DNA of 64,000 nucleotides from Grifola frondosa. Its lineage: Eukaryota; Basidiomycota; Agaricomycetes; Polyporales; Grifolaceae. The notes under the pieces are model-generated. The model saw nothing but the letters and a program-made list of their open reading frames with translations. It made no database searches and was not told the DNA's origin. Position numbers and translations under genes: made by a program. Location: NCBI GenBank assembly GCA_001683735.1, contig LUGG01000005.1, positions 1,612,001 to 1,676,000 on the forward strand. The letters are read 5' to 3'. Of the stretch, positions 46,065 through 57,783 are shown in pieces (position 1 is the stretch's first letter; each line of letters opens with the position of its first letter).

Positions 46065-49000
46065 TCACAAAGCTTGCTTGCCATACTCCCATGCCATGTG
46101 ATCCTCCTCTGACGTCTCACCAAACTCCATCACATTGGACAGATGTTGTTGTATGGGGAGGGGATACGGCGGACCCATCGCTCGTCGAACAATATCATTC
46201 AATATGTGCTCCAAGCCAGGTAGTTCAGCCAGGAACGGGAACGTCTGTGCGCTCATGCCAGACGCATAGATGCGCAGACAGAGAGCCTCGTCGAGTACAT
46301 CTTCCTCAACATCGTCTTCCAGCGTCTCGTCTTCTGATGTCTCCTCTTCATATGATGTCTTCGCTTCATCTGATGTATTCTCGGCAGCATTGGCATTGAC
46401 ATTATCGAGACGGGTGGTCGAAAAGGTGGAGCGAACCACTGACTCCTTCGCCCCCATATCAAATGTGACCGCAATCCATGGGAGATCCGTGACGCATCGG
46501 ATCGAGTGGTGGTTGCGAGTGATCGAGGATACACTGCATGGATCGGCGGGCTCCTCGGCCTTGTCAGAGGCAGCTATGAGCGACATCTGGTCTCTCGCGT
46601 TGTCGAAGGCCTTTCCCCCGAATGCCTTGAAGCAGATTGGTATCACCTTGTCGATCAAGGGCTGGTCATCACAACATTGAACTGCGACAGTTCGCAACCA
46701 ATGTCGCAGCAGCCATGTCTTTGGGCTGCTCCAGAAGATGATGTCGTCAAAATCGCAGCAAGTCTAGAGGAGAACGAAAACGCACCACCACCGCTTCCGA
46801 TCCTTTTCGCATATTTGCGCCTCCATAGACACCCAATGAGAGAAGTTTACGTACGCATCCTTGAACGCTTCCTTCGCAGCCTCCTTTTGCCTCTCATCTT
46901 CCGGCCAGACACTCTCACCAAAACACATCTCCAAGAATTGAGGGATCGGCACTTCTTGGCAATACAGGGCCTCGGTGGAATTTGGCTCGTGCATCCTCCG
47001 GAGCAACAGGTCTTTGCACAGCAGCCAGATGATGCGGCTGACGAAGTGCCCCTTTTCGTCTATCTCAATCATCCCATTATCTACCTTCTTTTTGATGCAT
47101 GTCAGAGCATCGACGACGTTCCTCTCCTGTTCATGCAGGAGAAACCCAGAGACGTGCGACAGGAACGGTTCCGACGGATAGCTTGTATATTTCCATTTAC
47201 GATCTTCCGTAATCGAATGGCAGACTAGCAGATGGTTCGACACTCCTGCCTCCAAATATGCCGCAGAATCGCGGTGACCGAAGCGAAGACGGAGGCCAAA
47301 TCGCTGGCCGATTACTGCCAGCACATGGTGGACGTCGTTTGTTTTGAAGCTGACTGCGTTCAGAAGCTTCTCCTTGCCAAGCTCGAGCAAACCTTCGTAG
47401 CCTATGTTCAGATGCGAGTGCCACCTACATCATAAATTATGGAAGAACATCAGTATGGTTACATGGATAGAAGGTCGAAGATATCAAGAAAGTACTAACA
47501 ACGGTCGTCCGAATCCAACTAGGCGTTCGAACGTGGAATTGGAGGTATCCGTGAGAGGGTCATCGGAAAAGGGCGGCGCGCCTTGATCCCATCCCAGCAA
47601 GGTATAAGGTGTGAAGAGCATCGTCCCACCGACCGGTATGCGAAGGTTGTTAGCTGTGAATGCGAAAGAACAGCGTCAACACATATTGAGACCAGACCTA
47701 TATCTTAGCATGCACTTACGGATGATAGATGGGGCAGAGTAATCGGCAATCCTCGAGCTAGAGGAGATGAACGTGACCCATACCGACTCTGTCCTAGTTC
47801 TTACACATGAATACGTGTTGATCGTCTGACAGACGATATCCGATGGACGCCAAGTATTGTTGACGACATGGCTTAGACACTGGGCCTCGTCGATTGCAAT
47901 CACTAATGTCGGATCGTCCGAGTATTTGTCGAAGAGTTGCGGAAGGCCGTCCAGCAGAGATCGGTAGGACTCTCGCAAGGCATCTTCAAAATAACCAGAA
48001 TACCAATGCTCTCTGTCTGCCCGTTTGTCAAGGATCTTATCGGCGAAGTGAAACATTGACAGATCAATGGGGCATGAGTTTTGCGCCGATATTCATCAAG
48101 TAAAAAAAACGAACCTTCGTGTGCTCGTCATACACGTCTTTGAAGAATTTACCTCGTGCTCTTCGAACATCGTCGGGAATGCCACTGCCGTCCATCGCTC
48201 GCTGCCAATCCTTGACCGCCGCCCGATAATTGTTTTCATGCAATTTGACATAAGCACTCAGCCAGATCTTGAGCTGCCTGAAAATTGCAGTAAAAAAGGC
48301 GCAACAACGCTCAGAGTACTTTTCCGCCGTCAAACTCTCAAGGTCCTCTGACAGAATTCTTGCGGGGAGTTCGTCGCGAAGTGGCCAGCTATCCTGTTTG
48401 GCACGGAGATTCATATAGAGCACGATGACGCCTTTGTTCCCGAGCTATGTAGGACATTATGGAAATTCTGTGATATCATGAAAGTCGACTGTTATCTTAC
48501 CTCGATCATGGTTCGCGTCTTTCCGGTGCCCGAACTCTGGACGATGGAGCAAAATCTTGCATAGTAATGTCTGTGCGAAGAGCGAAATCCTCTGTTGTTA
48601 TGTTCGAGATACTCGTACAAAGCATCGACGGCTCTCCCATAGTATTTCTGGCTAAATGCATCACGAATCGATGGCGAATCTTAGAATGGGTAATTAGTGC
48701 GGTCAAGATGCGCTCCATTGCTACTCTAGTCGCTCACATGTTTTAATAGATTCGAGTGGATTGGGTTGAGTGATTTTGAGGAATTCTATTACGCGTCAGG
48801 ACAACCTTGCGCTGACAATAATGAGATTCCAGGGACTTGCCTTTTCTGAAGTCTCCAAATCGATCCGACCCGCATGCTTCCTTCATTGCTGTATGTAACA
48901 CGGGATGTTGCTTGAATAATAACCCTCCATCGAAAACATTTCGGTACTCCAATCCCAGGGAAGGATCGACATCGAGCATGTATACCAAAATCAGCTCCGG

Positions 49001-49099
49001 ACATATTTCCGCCAACGTTGAAACTGCATCTGATGCCCCAAAGCACTGTGCGAGCTTGGCTTTGACACTATCGTCGAAATCGGCACGAACTGCACTCAT
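46065..49099 (-). CDS. P-loop NTPase of a fungal Crinkler/RHS-like family (B2), 860 aa
   Basis: Paralogue of A2 with the same intron positions and phases. Exons are 48841-49099, 48738-48785, 48501-48679, 48115-48444, 47720-48035, 47500-47653, 46782-47424 and 46065-46718, totalling 2583 bases in frame. Walker A reads SSGTGKT (exon 3, just before intron 3) and Walker B LVIAIDEAQCL (exon 5). The same LLGWDQGAPPFSD, SEPFLSHVSGFLL, QCCDDQPLIDKVIPICF and DLPWIAVTFDMGA blocks occur. It lacks A2's long serine-rich linker in exon 5 and the Gln-Asp tail, and has an acidic insertion in exon 8. Intron 1 begins GCAAGT, a GC-AG intron at a place where A2 has GT; intron 3 is GT here and GC in A2. Function is inferred only from family resemblance. 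Confidence 0.75.
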
Positions 49100-49201
49100 C
49101 TCGAAGAAGTATGAGATCGTATGCGAAGGCAAAAGAAAAAAGACACTAGGGGATGTTCGAATGATCAACGTCGAGACTCGAGAGTGGCGTCCTTTCCTGT
49201 G

Positions 49202-49218
49202 GCGACGCGATCACATGA
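49202..49218 (-). promoter_or_regulatory. Shared upstream motif of B2
   Basis: About 105 bases upstream of B2; coding-strand core TCATGTGATCGCGTCGC. It lies outside the duplicated block, so B1 has no equivalent. Confidence 0.4.
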
Positions 49219-49733
49219 TGACGCGTGACCTTTCTTCGGCGACAGCCATCGAAGTTCGACCATATTTCTGGAGAGGAGATGTTCTGGCAGAGATTATGGA
49301 TAACTGACAATAAGTCAGTAGACCTTGATGTTCAAGCAGGTCAGTGCACTATTATTCCCGCTTGTGTTGGTTTGGGCTAAAAGCGTGGTTTGCAGCGGTC
49401 ATAACAATCCGGAAATTGGAATTGGTACTCTCTGAATTAGCGCAAGTTTAAAGTTGAGAAGTGACAGAAACGTGCGGCCCGTATACTCATTTTGGGAGAA
49501 ATGATTCCGCATTTGCTCAGATTGCATGTCGGGATCCGAAAAGTGGTGCCACAAAGCAGCTGTCATATTCCGTTTCTGTCCTGCTCGATGTCGACCGCGG
49601 TGAGAAGACCGCTGTCCATAATAACTCGCGCAATGTTAGCCCCTCGACTCTCGACGACTTGACCTTTCTTCTCGTCGCCCACCATCCTCCATCCTCCGTC
49701 TAGGCTTCGAGTCCTGTGTCCTTGCAATCTAGG
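49219..49733. other. Intergenic region between B2 and the DUF6534 gene
   Basis: It should hold the promoter of the plus-strand gene at 49734. No clear TATA box was found; an 80-codon frame (49461-49703) has no recognisable content. Confidence 0.4.
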
Positions 49734-52027
49734 ATGACGGAGCTGGATAGTACCATAGGTGCTGTCTTTTTGGGCGTTCTCGTTTCTGCCGTGTGAGTCC
49801 CAATAACGTCATCACCCGCGCTGTTCGTGGAGATTTTCAACCAATACTCCAATTTCTGAGTCTTGCTGAGGGAGATGGGTCACTTACGACATCATTTTCA
49901 GCTTGTTCGGAGTGACAAATTTGCAAGCATTCATTTACTTCCAACAGTACACCGCGACACGTTTTGGAACAAGCTCTCGGTCTGCTGGTTATGGTATATC
50001 ATCCTTGTATTTCATTCTGGCACAATACTTACGTCACGTATCCCCTGCTCTTAGGCTTTTGGACGCCTTTCATCTGGCTTTGAGTGTGCACCTCGTTTAT
50101 TATTACCTTGTTATCAACTACGCGAATCCCTCCGCCCTTTTGGACATTGTATGGAGCTTCAAGGTGCGTCATCTTCTGACTTCGTTTTCTGCGATGCACA
50201 CATTTCTTCATAGGTTCAGATCGTAGTGGATGTAAGACACGATCTCCTCAGCTCAACATATATAGATTGACGGAGTCTTAACCCAGGCGATTGTAGTGGT
50301 TTCTGTCCATACGTGAGCTTTTCCTGCTTTATACGCGTACCCTTATTCATCAATACTATTACTGGAATGTCTCCCAGGTTATATACAATCCGCCTATGGC
50401 AGAGTGAGTTTGTTATTTCCATCGCATCACGATTCTCACACAGAATTAGTGCTGGCCATCGAGGATCGCCTTGCACCGTTTACTGTCTCTGACCTCTCGT
50501 CGCCGTGGCCCTGCGAGCGGGACCCTGAACTGTTAACAAATATACCAAACACCGCATGCGGAAGGAGGTCGCGCGTGCGCAGGGTCTTGCCTTGGCTCGT
50601 GGTGCGTGATCTTTACAGGTGAATTTTTCTAATCGTGTTGTAACGCAGAGATCTTCAGAGCGTCCTAGTTTTTCTCGGATATGGTGAGTGATTGTGTGCT
50701 TTTATGGGATGTCTCACTCAGCGCTATTGGGACACGGCTTTCTGTAGGTGTTGCTGCGAGTAAGTAGGCTTCTTCTACTAGACCTTTCCGTTGTTAACAT
50801 GTCTTCATCTCCCACAGTTCTCTCCTATCAGATGTGAGTCGAAGTATGATAAACAGCGAGAACCCCAGTTAATGCATTAATATTCAGTTTTAGAATGGAT
50901 CAGTTCACGGAGCTCTTAAAAACCCGTGTAAGCATCTTACTTTCCTTTCTCCATGAGCATAGATAATCAATGCGACCGCAGTGGGTCACCTACGTATCTC
51001 TGGGATCTGCAACCATTATTGACGTAGTGATCGCCTCGTCCTTATGTTTCTTCCTCGCGCGGTGCCGTACAGGACTTGGAGGGTCAGTAACGTGAATATA
51101 TGCGCTTCAGTTGGCTGATAGATGCGCATATATGCAGAATGGACTCGACAATAACAGTTCTCATGGTCTATACGCTCAACACTGGCGTTATTACTAGGTC
51201 AGAATTGCTGATGTTGTTGCTTATACATATGCTGATGACACTGTACACCAGTGTGTGTTCCCTCGCATCTATCGCATCCGTACGTATCTCGCTTTAATCA
51301 ATGAGATACGTACCAATACTTGCCTCTCAGATGGCCATTGCGCCCAGTACGTTCGTCGTAATAGCTATCGAGTTTCTGGTTACAAAATGTCAGTGATCTC
51401 CCTCGCCTCTGCTTTCTCATCCTGCTCATCGCCACGTAGTATACGTGAACTCATTCCTAGCAATGTAGGTGCCAACCCGTACTGCCCACACCGTTACTGA
51501 CGGTTTCAATGAGCAGGTTTAATGCGCGCAGTACGCTGCGCATTCCCGAGCAGCTTGATGGCATCTCCCCCCGTAGCCCGCGGCCGCCAGGCGAGCTCAA
51601 GTCAATCAGCTTTTCATGCACTCCCGAGCGTACACTCGATAGCGCATACGCGAGCCAGACACATCTGCCAGTATCGGAGACCGACCTCGGGCTCAGACTG
51701 GCAGAGTCAATTTCGTGCGAGGAGATCTGTGTCGTGGAGCAAATTATGGACCAGGCTCGCGAGTTATCCCCGCTCAGCTTTGCGCGTGCGCCAAGCCCTC
51801 AGAAATCCACTGCGAGGAGTTTGAGTGGAGGGGAAGGTCGGTACACACGGTTTGCGGTCACGGCGGGGAGATCGAGGAGGAGTTTGGCGTTCCCTGTGTA
51901 TGGCAGTGGGCTAAGGCTATCGAGCTTGGTGAGTGTAGCTAGTATTGCATATCTTGAAAAAGTCGCGATGGCTGAATGCGCCTCCAGGACGATATCCCGG
52001 GCACGGAGCCGCAGCGTAGTGCCGTAA
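49734..52027 (+). CDS. DUF6534-type seven-helix membrane protein, one base apparently missing
   Basis: Exon 1 reads MTELDSTIGAVFLGVLVSAV (49734-49792). Exon 2 (49902-49993) reads LFGVTNLQAFIYFQQY, then RDTFWNKLSVCWLW in another frame. Exon 3 (50055-50163) reads LLDAFHLALSVHLVYYYLV. Later exons give WVTYVSLGSATIIDVVIASS, LCFFLARCRTGLG, MDSTITVLMVYTLNTGVI and VYVNSFLAM joined to FNARSTLRIPEQ (intron 51465-51515), with a soluble tail to 52027. This order matches the agaricomycete DUF6534 family of unknown function. Exon 2 needs one extra base near 49955 (accgcgacac) to keep frame, so the gene may be a fresh pseudogene or the assembly is wrong there. Intron positions in the middle are approximate. 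Confidence 0.75.
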
Positions 52028-52561
52028 CGCCAGATGGCTCAGCGTAGTGTCTATTGGCGGGAAGATGTTGTGAGCCTGCTCATATCGACCGTGTTCATCA
52101 GATACCCGCCGCATCAGCAACTCAATCGCCGATTCTTTGTGCCGCTTTGCTACCTTTCGTCCCCGCAGTCGTTGTTTCTGTTGTTGTATTCACCCTCACT
52201 CGTTCAAGTACTTTTCCTTTTTCCTTTCCCCCGATTCCGCCCTTTTACGCACGGTTAGTCGACTTCTGCCCGTACGCACGAGGACGCCGTCTTAGACATA
52301 TATCCCCTGCACCAGCATCTGTTATCCTCACACTCCTTGGACACTGTCTGTATTCTTTCTTGTCGGGTAAGCAGATGTTCAGGCTAGTTGTGAATTCATC
52401 ATGGTCATCAATTTTAATTCAGAGGTACTCAACGTGAGCTAATAACACCATTAAGCGGTATCATGTGTGCAATGTGTGCTTACACGATAACCCGTTGGAC
52501 ATCCACTTCACGGACACGAAGTTACTCTTTCGCCTCTACAAGTCGTTTTCCATCCTTCGAT
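52028..52561. other. Intergenic, pyrimidine-rich, no gene recognised
   Basis: A hydrophobic plus frame at 52054-52437 has low-complexity composition (VVVSVVVFTL) and no homologue I know. I do not call it. Confidence 0.35.
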
Positions 52562-53320
52562 ATGAGTCGAGCTAGTGCTGATTTCGACGCTCATATTGAA
52601 GCGATGGTCTGGGAGATACCATCGATGCAAAACTATTTAACCAACATCCACATCCCGAGTTGCATACATCAATGAAGGAGGCACGCGCGCCCGGTCGATT
52701 TGGAAACCTCAGAAAAGGCTGCGAACTGTCGCTGTTCGACGTTGCGATGACCGGCACCTGATCGACAATTAGCGGTGCCAATCTGCTCCCCCGAACGTCT
52801 TGGAGCAAGACGTTCGAGGGAAAGTCCTTCGACAGCGCGAGAGACCAGATGTCGCTCATGGCGGCCTCTGACAAGCCCGAGGAGCCCGCCGATCTGTGTA
52901 GCGTAGCGTAAGCTCGATCGCAACCACCACTCGATTCGATGTATCGCGGATCTCCCATGGTTTGCGCTCACGTTTGATATGGGCGTGAAGGAATCGGCTC
53001 CATCCGTTGGGCTAGTCGGCCCTACAATAACAATGCCGATGACGCCAAAGAGAAACCAGAAGATGCATCACTGGAAGAGGTAACATCAGAAGACGAAGTA
53101 CCTGGGGATATTCTTGGGGAAGATATATCCAACACGGCGCTCTGCGTGTGCATTCCCGTTCCTGGGAGAGCGACCCAGATCGGAGCATATCCCGAATGGG
53201 ATTGTTGAACAAGCGATGGGTCCGCCATATCTTCTCCCCATAGGACAACACCTATTCGATTTGGCGAGACCTCGTCGGAGGATCATATGGGATGGGAGTA
53301 TGGTAAGCAGCTTTGTGATG
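52562..53320 (+). pseudogene. Relic of the NTPase family, internally deleted
   Basis: Plus strand, opposite to A and B. It begins MSRASADFDAHIEAMVWEIP, equivalent to exon 1 of A2/B2, followed by GRFGNLRKG (near 52695). Sequence then jumps, without exons 2 to 7, to the C-terminal region: MSLMAASDKPEEPADLCSVA (near 52855), the LPWFALTFDMGVKESA block (near 52960), FLGERP and GIVEQAMGPPYLLPIGQHL (near 53200). Stops and frame changes are frequent. About 1.9 kb, including both Walker motifs, is missing. Confidence 0.8.
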
Positions 53321-53659
53321 ATGATGATTGCAGTGATCACGTACAAACGATCGATATGATTGATATAGTTTTGTATTCTTGCACCTTGTTCCCGCAATTC
53401 CGTTATATGCGAGTGTATCTTTCGCCGTTGACTGCTTAAAGCCATACTGTTATATGCACATGTCTGCGAAGCCAGAGTCACCGAATACGTCGATCAGCAT
53501 CTGTGGAGACTCCGTTCATCACCCAGATGTGTATCGTCTTCGGAACATGTCGATGGGTGCGGGACACAAGACATAGCAGGCGAGACGTCGAACATAGTGA
53601 TGAACCCTGCGTGCCAAAGACATAGAAGTATATCAGAACAATACGACCGATTGAGTATC
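53321..53659. other. Intergenic, no gene recognised
   Basis: Lies between the relic and the 3' end of the G-alpha pseudogene. No conserved frame was seen. Confidence 0.4.
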
Positions 53660-56533
53660 TCAAGTACAGATAAGTATGTGAAATTTATCAGCTGCTGCAC
53701 AAACACGTAGAAAGATATCTATATGAGCGGGAGGGATTTTAAGTTCTCGACCAATACCGAATACTGTACATTTGCAATGAGATTGATACGCATTGTCCCA
53801 GTGTCGGTCATGGACGTTGGATAAATGAACAACTCGCTCGACCTGTCCTGAGAGAAAGACCGGTACACTACCAAAAACTTCTGTCGGAAGTACGAGTACC
53901 GATTCGTACTCGTTTGCCCCATCATAAGATTTCACGTAGTCGCACAGTCGCACACCGTCGTCGAGCTTTGCCTTCAGCAGATCGCATTTGTTCAGGAACA
54001 AGACCATCTGCGCGTTCGCAAGGAGCCTGTTTGACACAACCTCTCGCCATAATGTGACAGAATCTTCAAGACGGTTGGCATCTAGATCCTCGACCAGAAA
54101 CTGGTCGAAAGCGTTGATCGGAGCAAGATAGATGATCGAGCCAACGTCGGGGAAGTAGGATGTCCATAATGATCGTAGGTCTCTCGAGCCTCCAACGTCA
54201 TAGATTTAGCACCTAACTCCCTCGCTAAGGGAGAACGTGAGCTTGGCGACATTTGTCGTCCTAAGCATCGCCTTGAGGATATCTGTATCTGTCGGGACGT
54301 AGGTTTCCGCCGTGATCCGCCAGATGTCATCCAATCAGAATCGGCCGCTCTCCTCGAGCCTCAACCCCCTCTCCGCAAGCCGCTGATGCACGTTGCGGTC
54401 ATGCCACAATTTCAGCATCATTGGTGCATAGCGATTGAGGAATTGAGGACGCGCACTAGGTCCTCTGGGACTTTGTCAGCGTGCATATTTTTGTAACGTA
54501 CGCGCAATAGGCTCTGAAAGAAATTCGCGAGTGGAGCGCTCGATGTCGCACGCGGCTTCGGTACAAGAAACGGTGAAGGCGATCCAACCCGTGATTCTTC
54601 GCCTTTGGGTAACTGTTTGATAAGGTACTGCTCAAGGTCGAGCAACGGCATGAGGTGCGTGCGATAGCTCTCGTACGCAGTGTTTATGACACGAGTAATG
54701 CTGCCTGCTCGTCCATGGCAGTTAGGTTGTTACTTGCGATGGCTTCCAGTATACGGCGGATCGAGCTAACGAGATTGAGATGGATGACAGTGCGCCATGA
54801 GGCCCGCTCGGCATCAATTGTAGCGGGCGAGTGCAACAGTTGGAACTGCTTTAGAGCGGTGCTCTTGCCGCTTTCGCCTTGACCGAGGAGAAGGACCTTG
54901 ATGACCATGTTTCCGTTCCCGCCATCTCTTACTTCTTCCTCGTCTGCCATGTTCTTGTTGGCTATCATGGTCTCGTTTGGGCAGAAATTAGGATCAGGAT
55001 CAGAACGATGTGACAAGTAACTGATAGGGACTGTAGACTGTTGTGAGTTACTGGCAGAGATGGTGTGAGGAGACACGAAGATCTCGCGTGAGAGTTGGAC
55101 ACCAGTCTCAATCGTCCCGACTAGAGATGAATCAGAATTTCGCATGTGAGTAATATATTCAACAAGAAACCCTACCTCCATGGTCGTCGACACTGATCAC
55201 CGGTGCAAGATGCTTCAGCATTACCGGAATATTGACGGGTATATCTTCATCCTGGAATAATGGTCAGCATCTACGAGGTGTTCATGGAATATGCTACGAA
55301 CTTGACAGATATGCATAAAATCTCTATCACAAGCGATGGCAATCTCTGCATCCGAATTCTGTGAATAGTCATAAGTCCGCAAGATTATAGCATGCGAAAA
55401 AACGCATACATCCAGGATGTAATCAAGAAGATATTGAACCGGATCATACGGCTGGATTACACATCAAAACTGTGGCCAAGCACACACTCAAACGAAGAAC
55501 GCACTCTACCGATGTCGGGAACCTCCTCTATGCTGTCCACTTCAACGTCGGAATAGGTATTCTGACACATCTCAGCATCGGGGTCGCTATCGTCCTACGC
55601 GGGCAGTGTATGCGGAACCGCTGCCGCCTGGAGAACTGTCCGCAACACGAGGGCTCTCCTCTTCATCTTGTAATAGTTCATGAATATGCACTGGTCATAA
55701 ACCGACCCTCCAAGGCTCGAAGGCGATGGCGTGGCATAGTCCTCAGATGACCCTGCGACAGGAGGGAGGCGTAGTCGCGAGGAGACTGCAGTGACTTGTG
55801 GCGGGCCAGAACGGTACTGCACTGACATGGACACACTGTGAGACATAGAGAGGGAGGCGGATGCAGATGCAGAGGGACCAAAGTCGCCTATGAAGGACAG
55901 CTCTCCTTCGCGCGATCGATTCGTGTAAGCGGCTACCGTCCATTCGGCTGTCTTGACATGCCCAGAGATGAAGATAATGTCTTCATCTGGCCTACTCAGT
56001 CCCAAGCTGTTCGTGAAATTACACCAGCTCGCGTGATTGAGGCGCATATAGTCCACGATGTGTCCCTTCGCATGGTTAATGACTGCGTCTCCTGGTTTCT
56101 TCAATAGTAACAACGCTCCCCGCTCATCCGTACACTTGTAACGGAAGCTCCCGCCTGCTGATGCGACGATTTGTCTGCAAAAAATGAGATAGATTGACAA
56201 GTTGAACAGACGCGCAGATGCAACTGCACTCACGTTCAACGACGTGATACTCTTTCTGTACAACTCTGGCTGATTCACGCCTGCATAGCGAAGTTGCGTT
56301 AAAGTCTGAGGGGAGGAAAAGGGCTCAAATTTGTCAGGAACGCCAAATAATTGATTTGCCCCATCATCCGCGGATCGTTGGGTATTGAAGAGTCGGTAGA
56401 ATCCACCATTATAAACATATCCAACGTCGCCGATCAGGACCTCCCCGGCGTTCGTGGGCTCCGGTGCCCATAGAGGTAGGCCGTGTTTGAGAAAGAATAG
56501 TTGCTCCGCGTAGACGTCCCAGGCGGCCGACAT
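53660..56533 (-). pseudogene. G-protein alpha-like GTPase fused to an N-terminal basidiomycete domain, broken
   Basis: The start (56533) reads MSAAWDVYAEQLFFLKHG, then IGDVGYVYNGGFYRLFN, DDGANQLFGVPDKFEPF and DEDIIFISGHVKTAEWTVAA, a domain I know from many agaricomycete proteins without a name. Spliced exons (DPVQYLLDYILD, NSDAEIAIACDRDFMHICQ, DEDIPVNIPVMLKHLAPVI) lead into the GTPase part. Its motifs are G1 LGQGESGKST (54855-54884), a G2-like RTTNVAKLT, G3 DVGGSR (near 54190), and G4 NKCD (53981-53992). A TAA lies at 54206-54208, two codons before DVGG. A TGA occurs near 54335, with frame changes near 54420 and 55460. The G5/C-terminal end is unclear. It is therefore a recent pseudogene of a heterotrimeric-type G-alpha fusion. 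Confidence 0.75.
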
Positions 56534-56705
56534 CGAGCGGGATGGACTGAACGCGGAGGAAACTTGGGAACCACGTTTGGTTTATATGGATGCGACATGA
56601 TGGACACTGCTATGAGGCAGTTTGCAAGATGCGGTGAAGCCTGAGAAAAGCAAATGTCCACGAAGCAGTGACTATCGTGACGTGACGCGGGTGTCGCGTC
56701 GCGTT

Positions 56706-56722
56706 GACGCGATCATGTGATG
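56706..56722 (-). promoter_or_regulatory. Shared upstream motif of the G-alpha fusion
   Basis: About 175-190 bases upstream of the start; coding-strand core ATCACATGATCGCGTCAAC. TGATCGCGTC is the part shared with B2; A1 and A2 have TGATCGTGTC. Confidence 0.4.
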
Positions 56723-57783
56723 TTTGGCGGTTAGTTGCGAGCGTAGCGAGCTTGTCTGTTCGCGAAAGGGGGGGTTCCAGCGACACTTCCCAGGAACAAA
56801 CAATGCCAAACTTCACGTTTCGCAAGCTGGAAATTCAACGAAAGTCATTCAATCCATTGTGGTGAGCTCAAAACTTCGTCTATAATATCACAAAAATCGT
56901 GTAAATATCTGTCTCATTCTAATACACAACTATATGCACATTTTGTAAGAATCCATATAATTTTTGAGGCTCTCAAGCGGTAAACGGTATTTGACGCCCG
57001 AGCTCATTGCAAGCCACACTGTGGCTCAAAGTCAAACATGAACTTATACATCCCACGAGCTCTTAACAATGTTTGAACTTCCATCCACGCCTCGCTGTGT
57101 TGCCTCCATTCCACCTATGCGAAGCTCTTTCGAAAGTGCTCTGGGTGAATTTCTACATTTTTGTTGTAGTCGCTATCAAGTATCTATCTGTACGAGCATG
57201 CTCATACCCTATACCGTCTGGTTACGAGACTAGTACATAGCTGCCGTTGTGTCTTGCGTGGGCTGTCATTGTGCACATATCACAGGGTCTTGGTCGTGTA
57301 TGTATCGGGCTCGGGAGTTCGGAGTTCCGTTCTGGATTGACATTTGTCGCTCTATCTTGTGCAAAAACTTTGCTTCGAAGTTTCTGAATACGATTGAAAT
57401 CAACTCGGTCAATCAGCATAAAGCTATCCAAAGACCAACCACGAAAGGGTGATATATTACGTAGATATAATTGAAAAAAAAAATCGTAGAAAGCTAGTAC
57501 TTACTGCGTAGCGAGCACATCGGCGCTGACGGTCCATATTATCTTGTCCTCCATGGTCCTGCAAAGACCAGCCGACTTGCACAAGGCCCAGATGCGCGGG
57601 CTCCGGCACAGTATTAAACGGCGCGCATTTCCATGGGCGCCGTCCGCTGGACATCGGACCTTGATGGCTATCGAGGTTCGCCGCAACGTAGTGTATCACT
57701 CCTTTGATCCTTGCATTCGGATGTGAGACAGGCCACGCATCAGAGATGCACTGTCGACATTGACGCTGTAGATGCAGTAGAAG
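56723..57783. other. Intergenic region, possibly with 5' remnants of the CFA-synthase relic
   Basis: Mostly without coding signal. Around 57520-57690 short frames exist on both strands, but I cannot tie them to the methyltransferase downstream. Confidence 0.3.

Larger units (their letters stand above)
31916..49176. repeat. Segmental duplication, right copy (intact genes, split by transposon)
   Basis: Matches 1-9776 apart from the insertion 31997-39570. It carries the G-alpha relic, A2 and B2. The similarity may extend left of 31916, but the counterpart lies outside the window. Confidence 0.93.
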
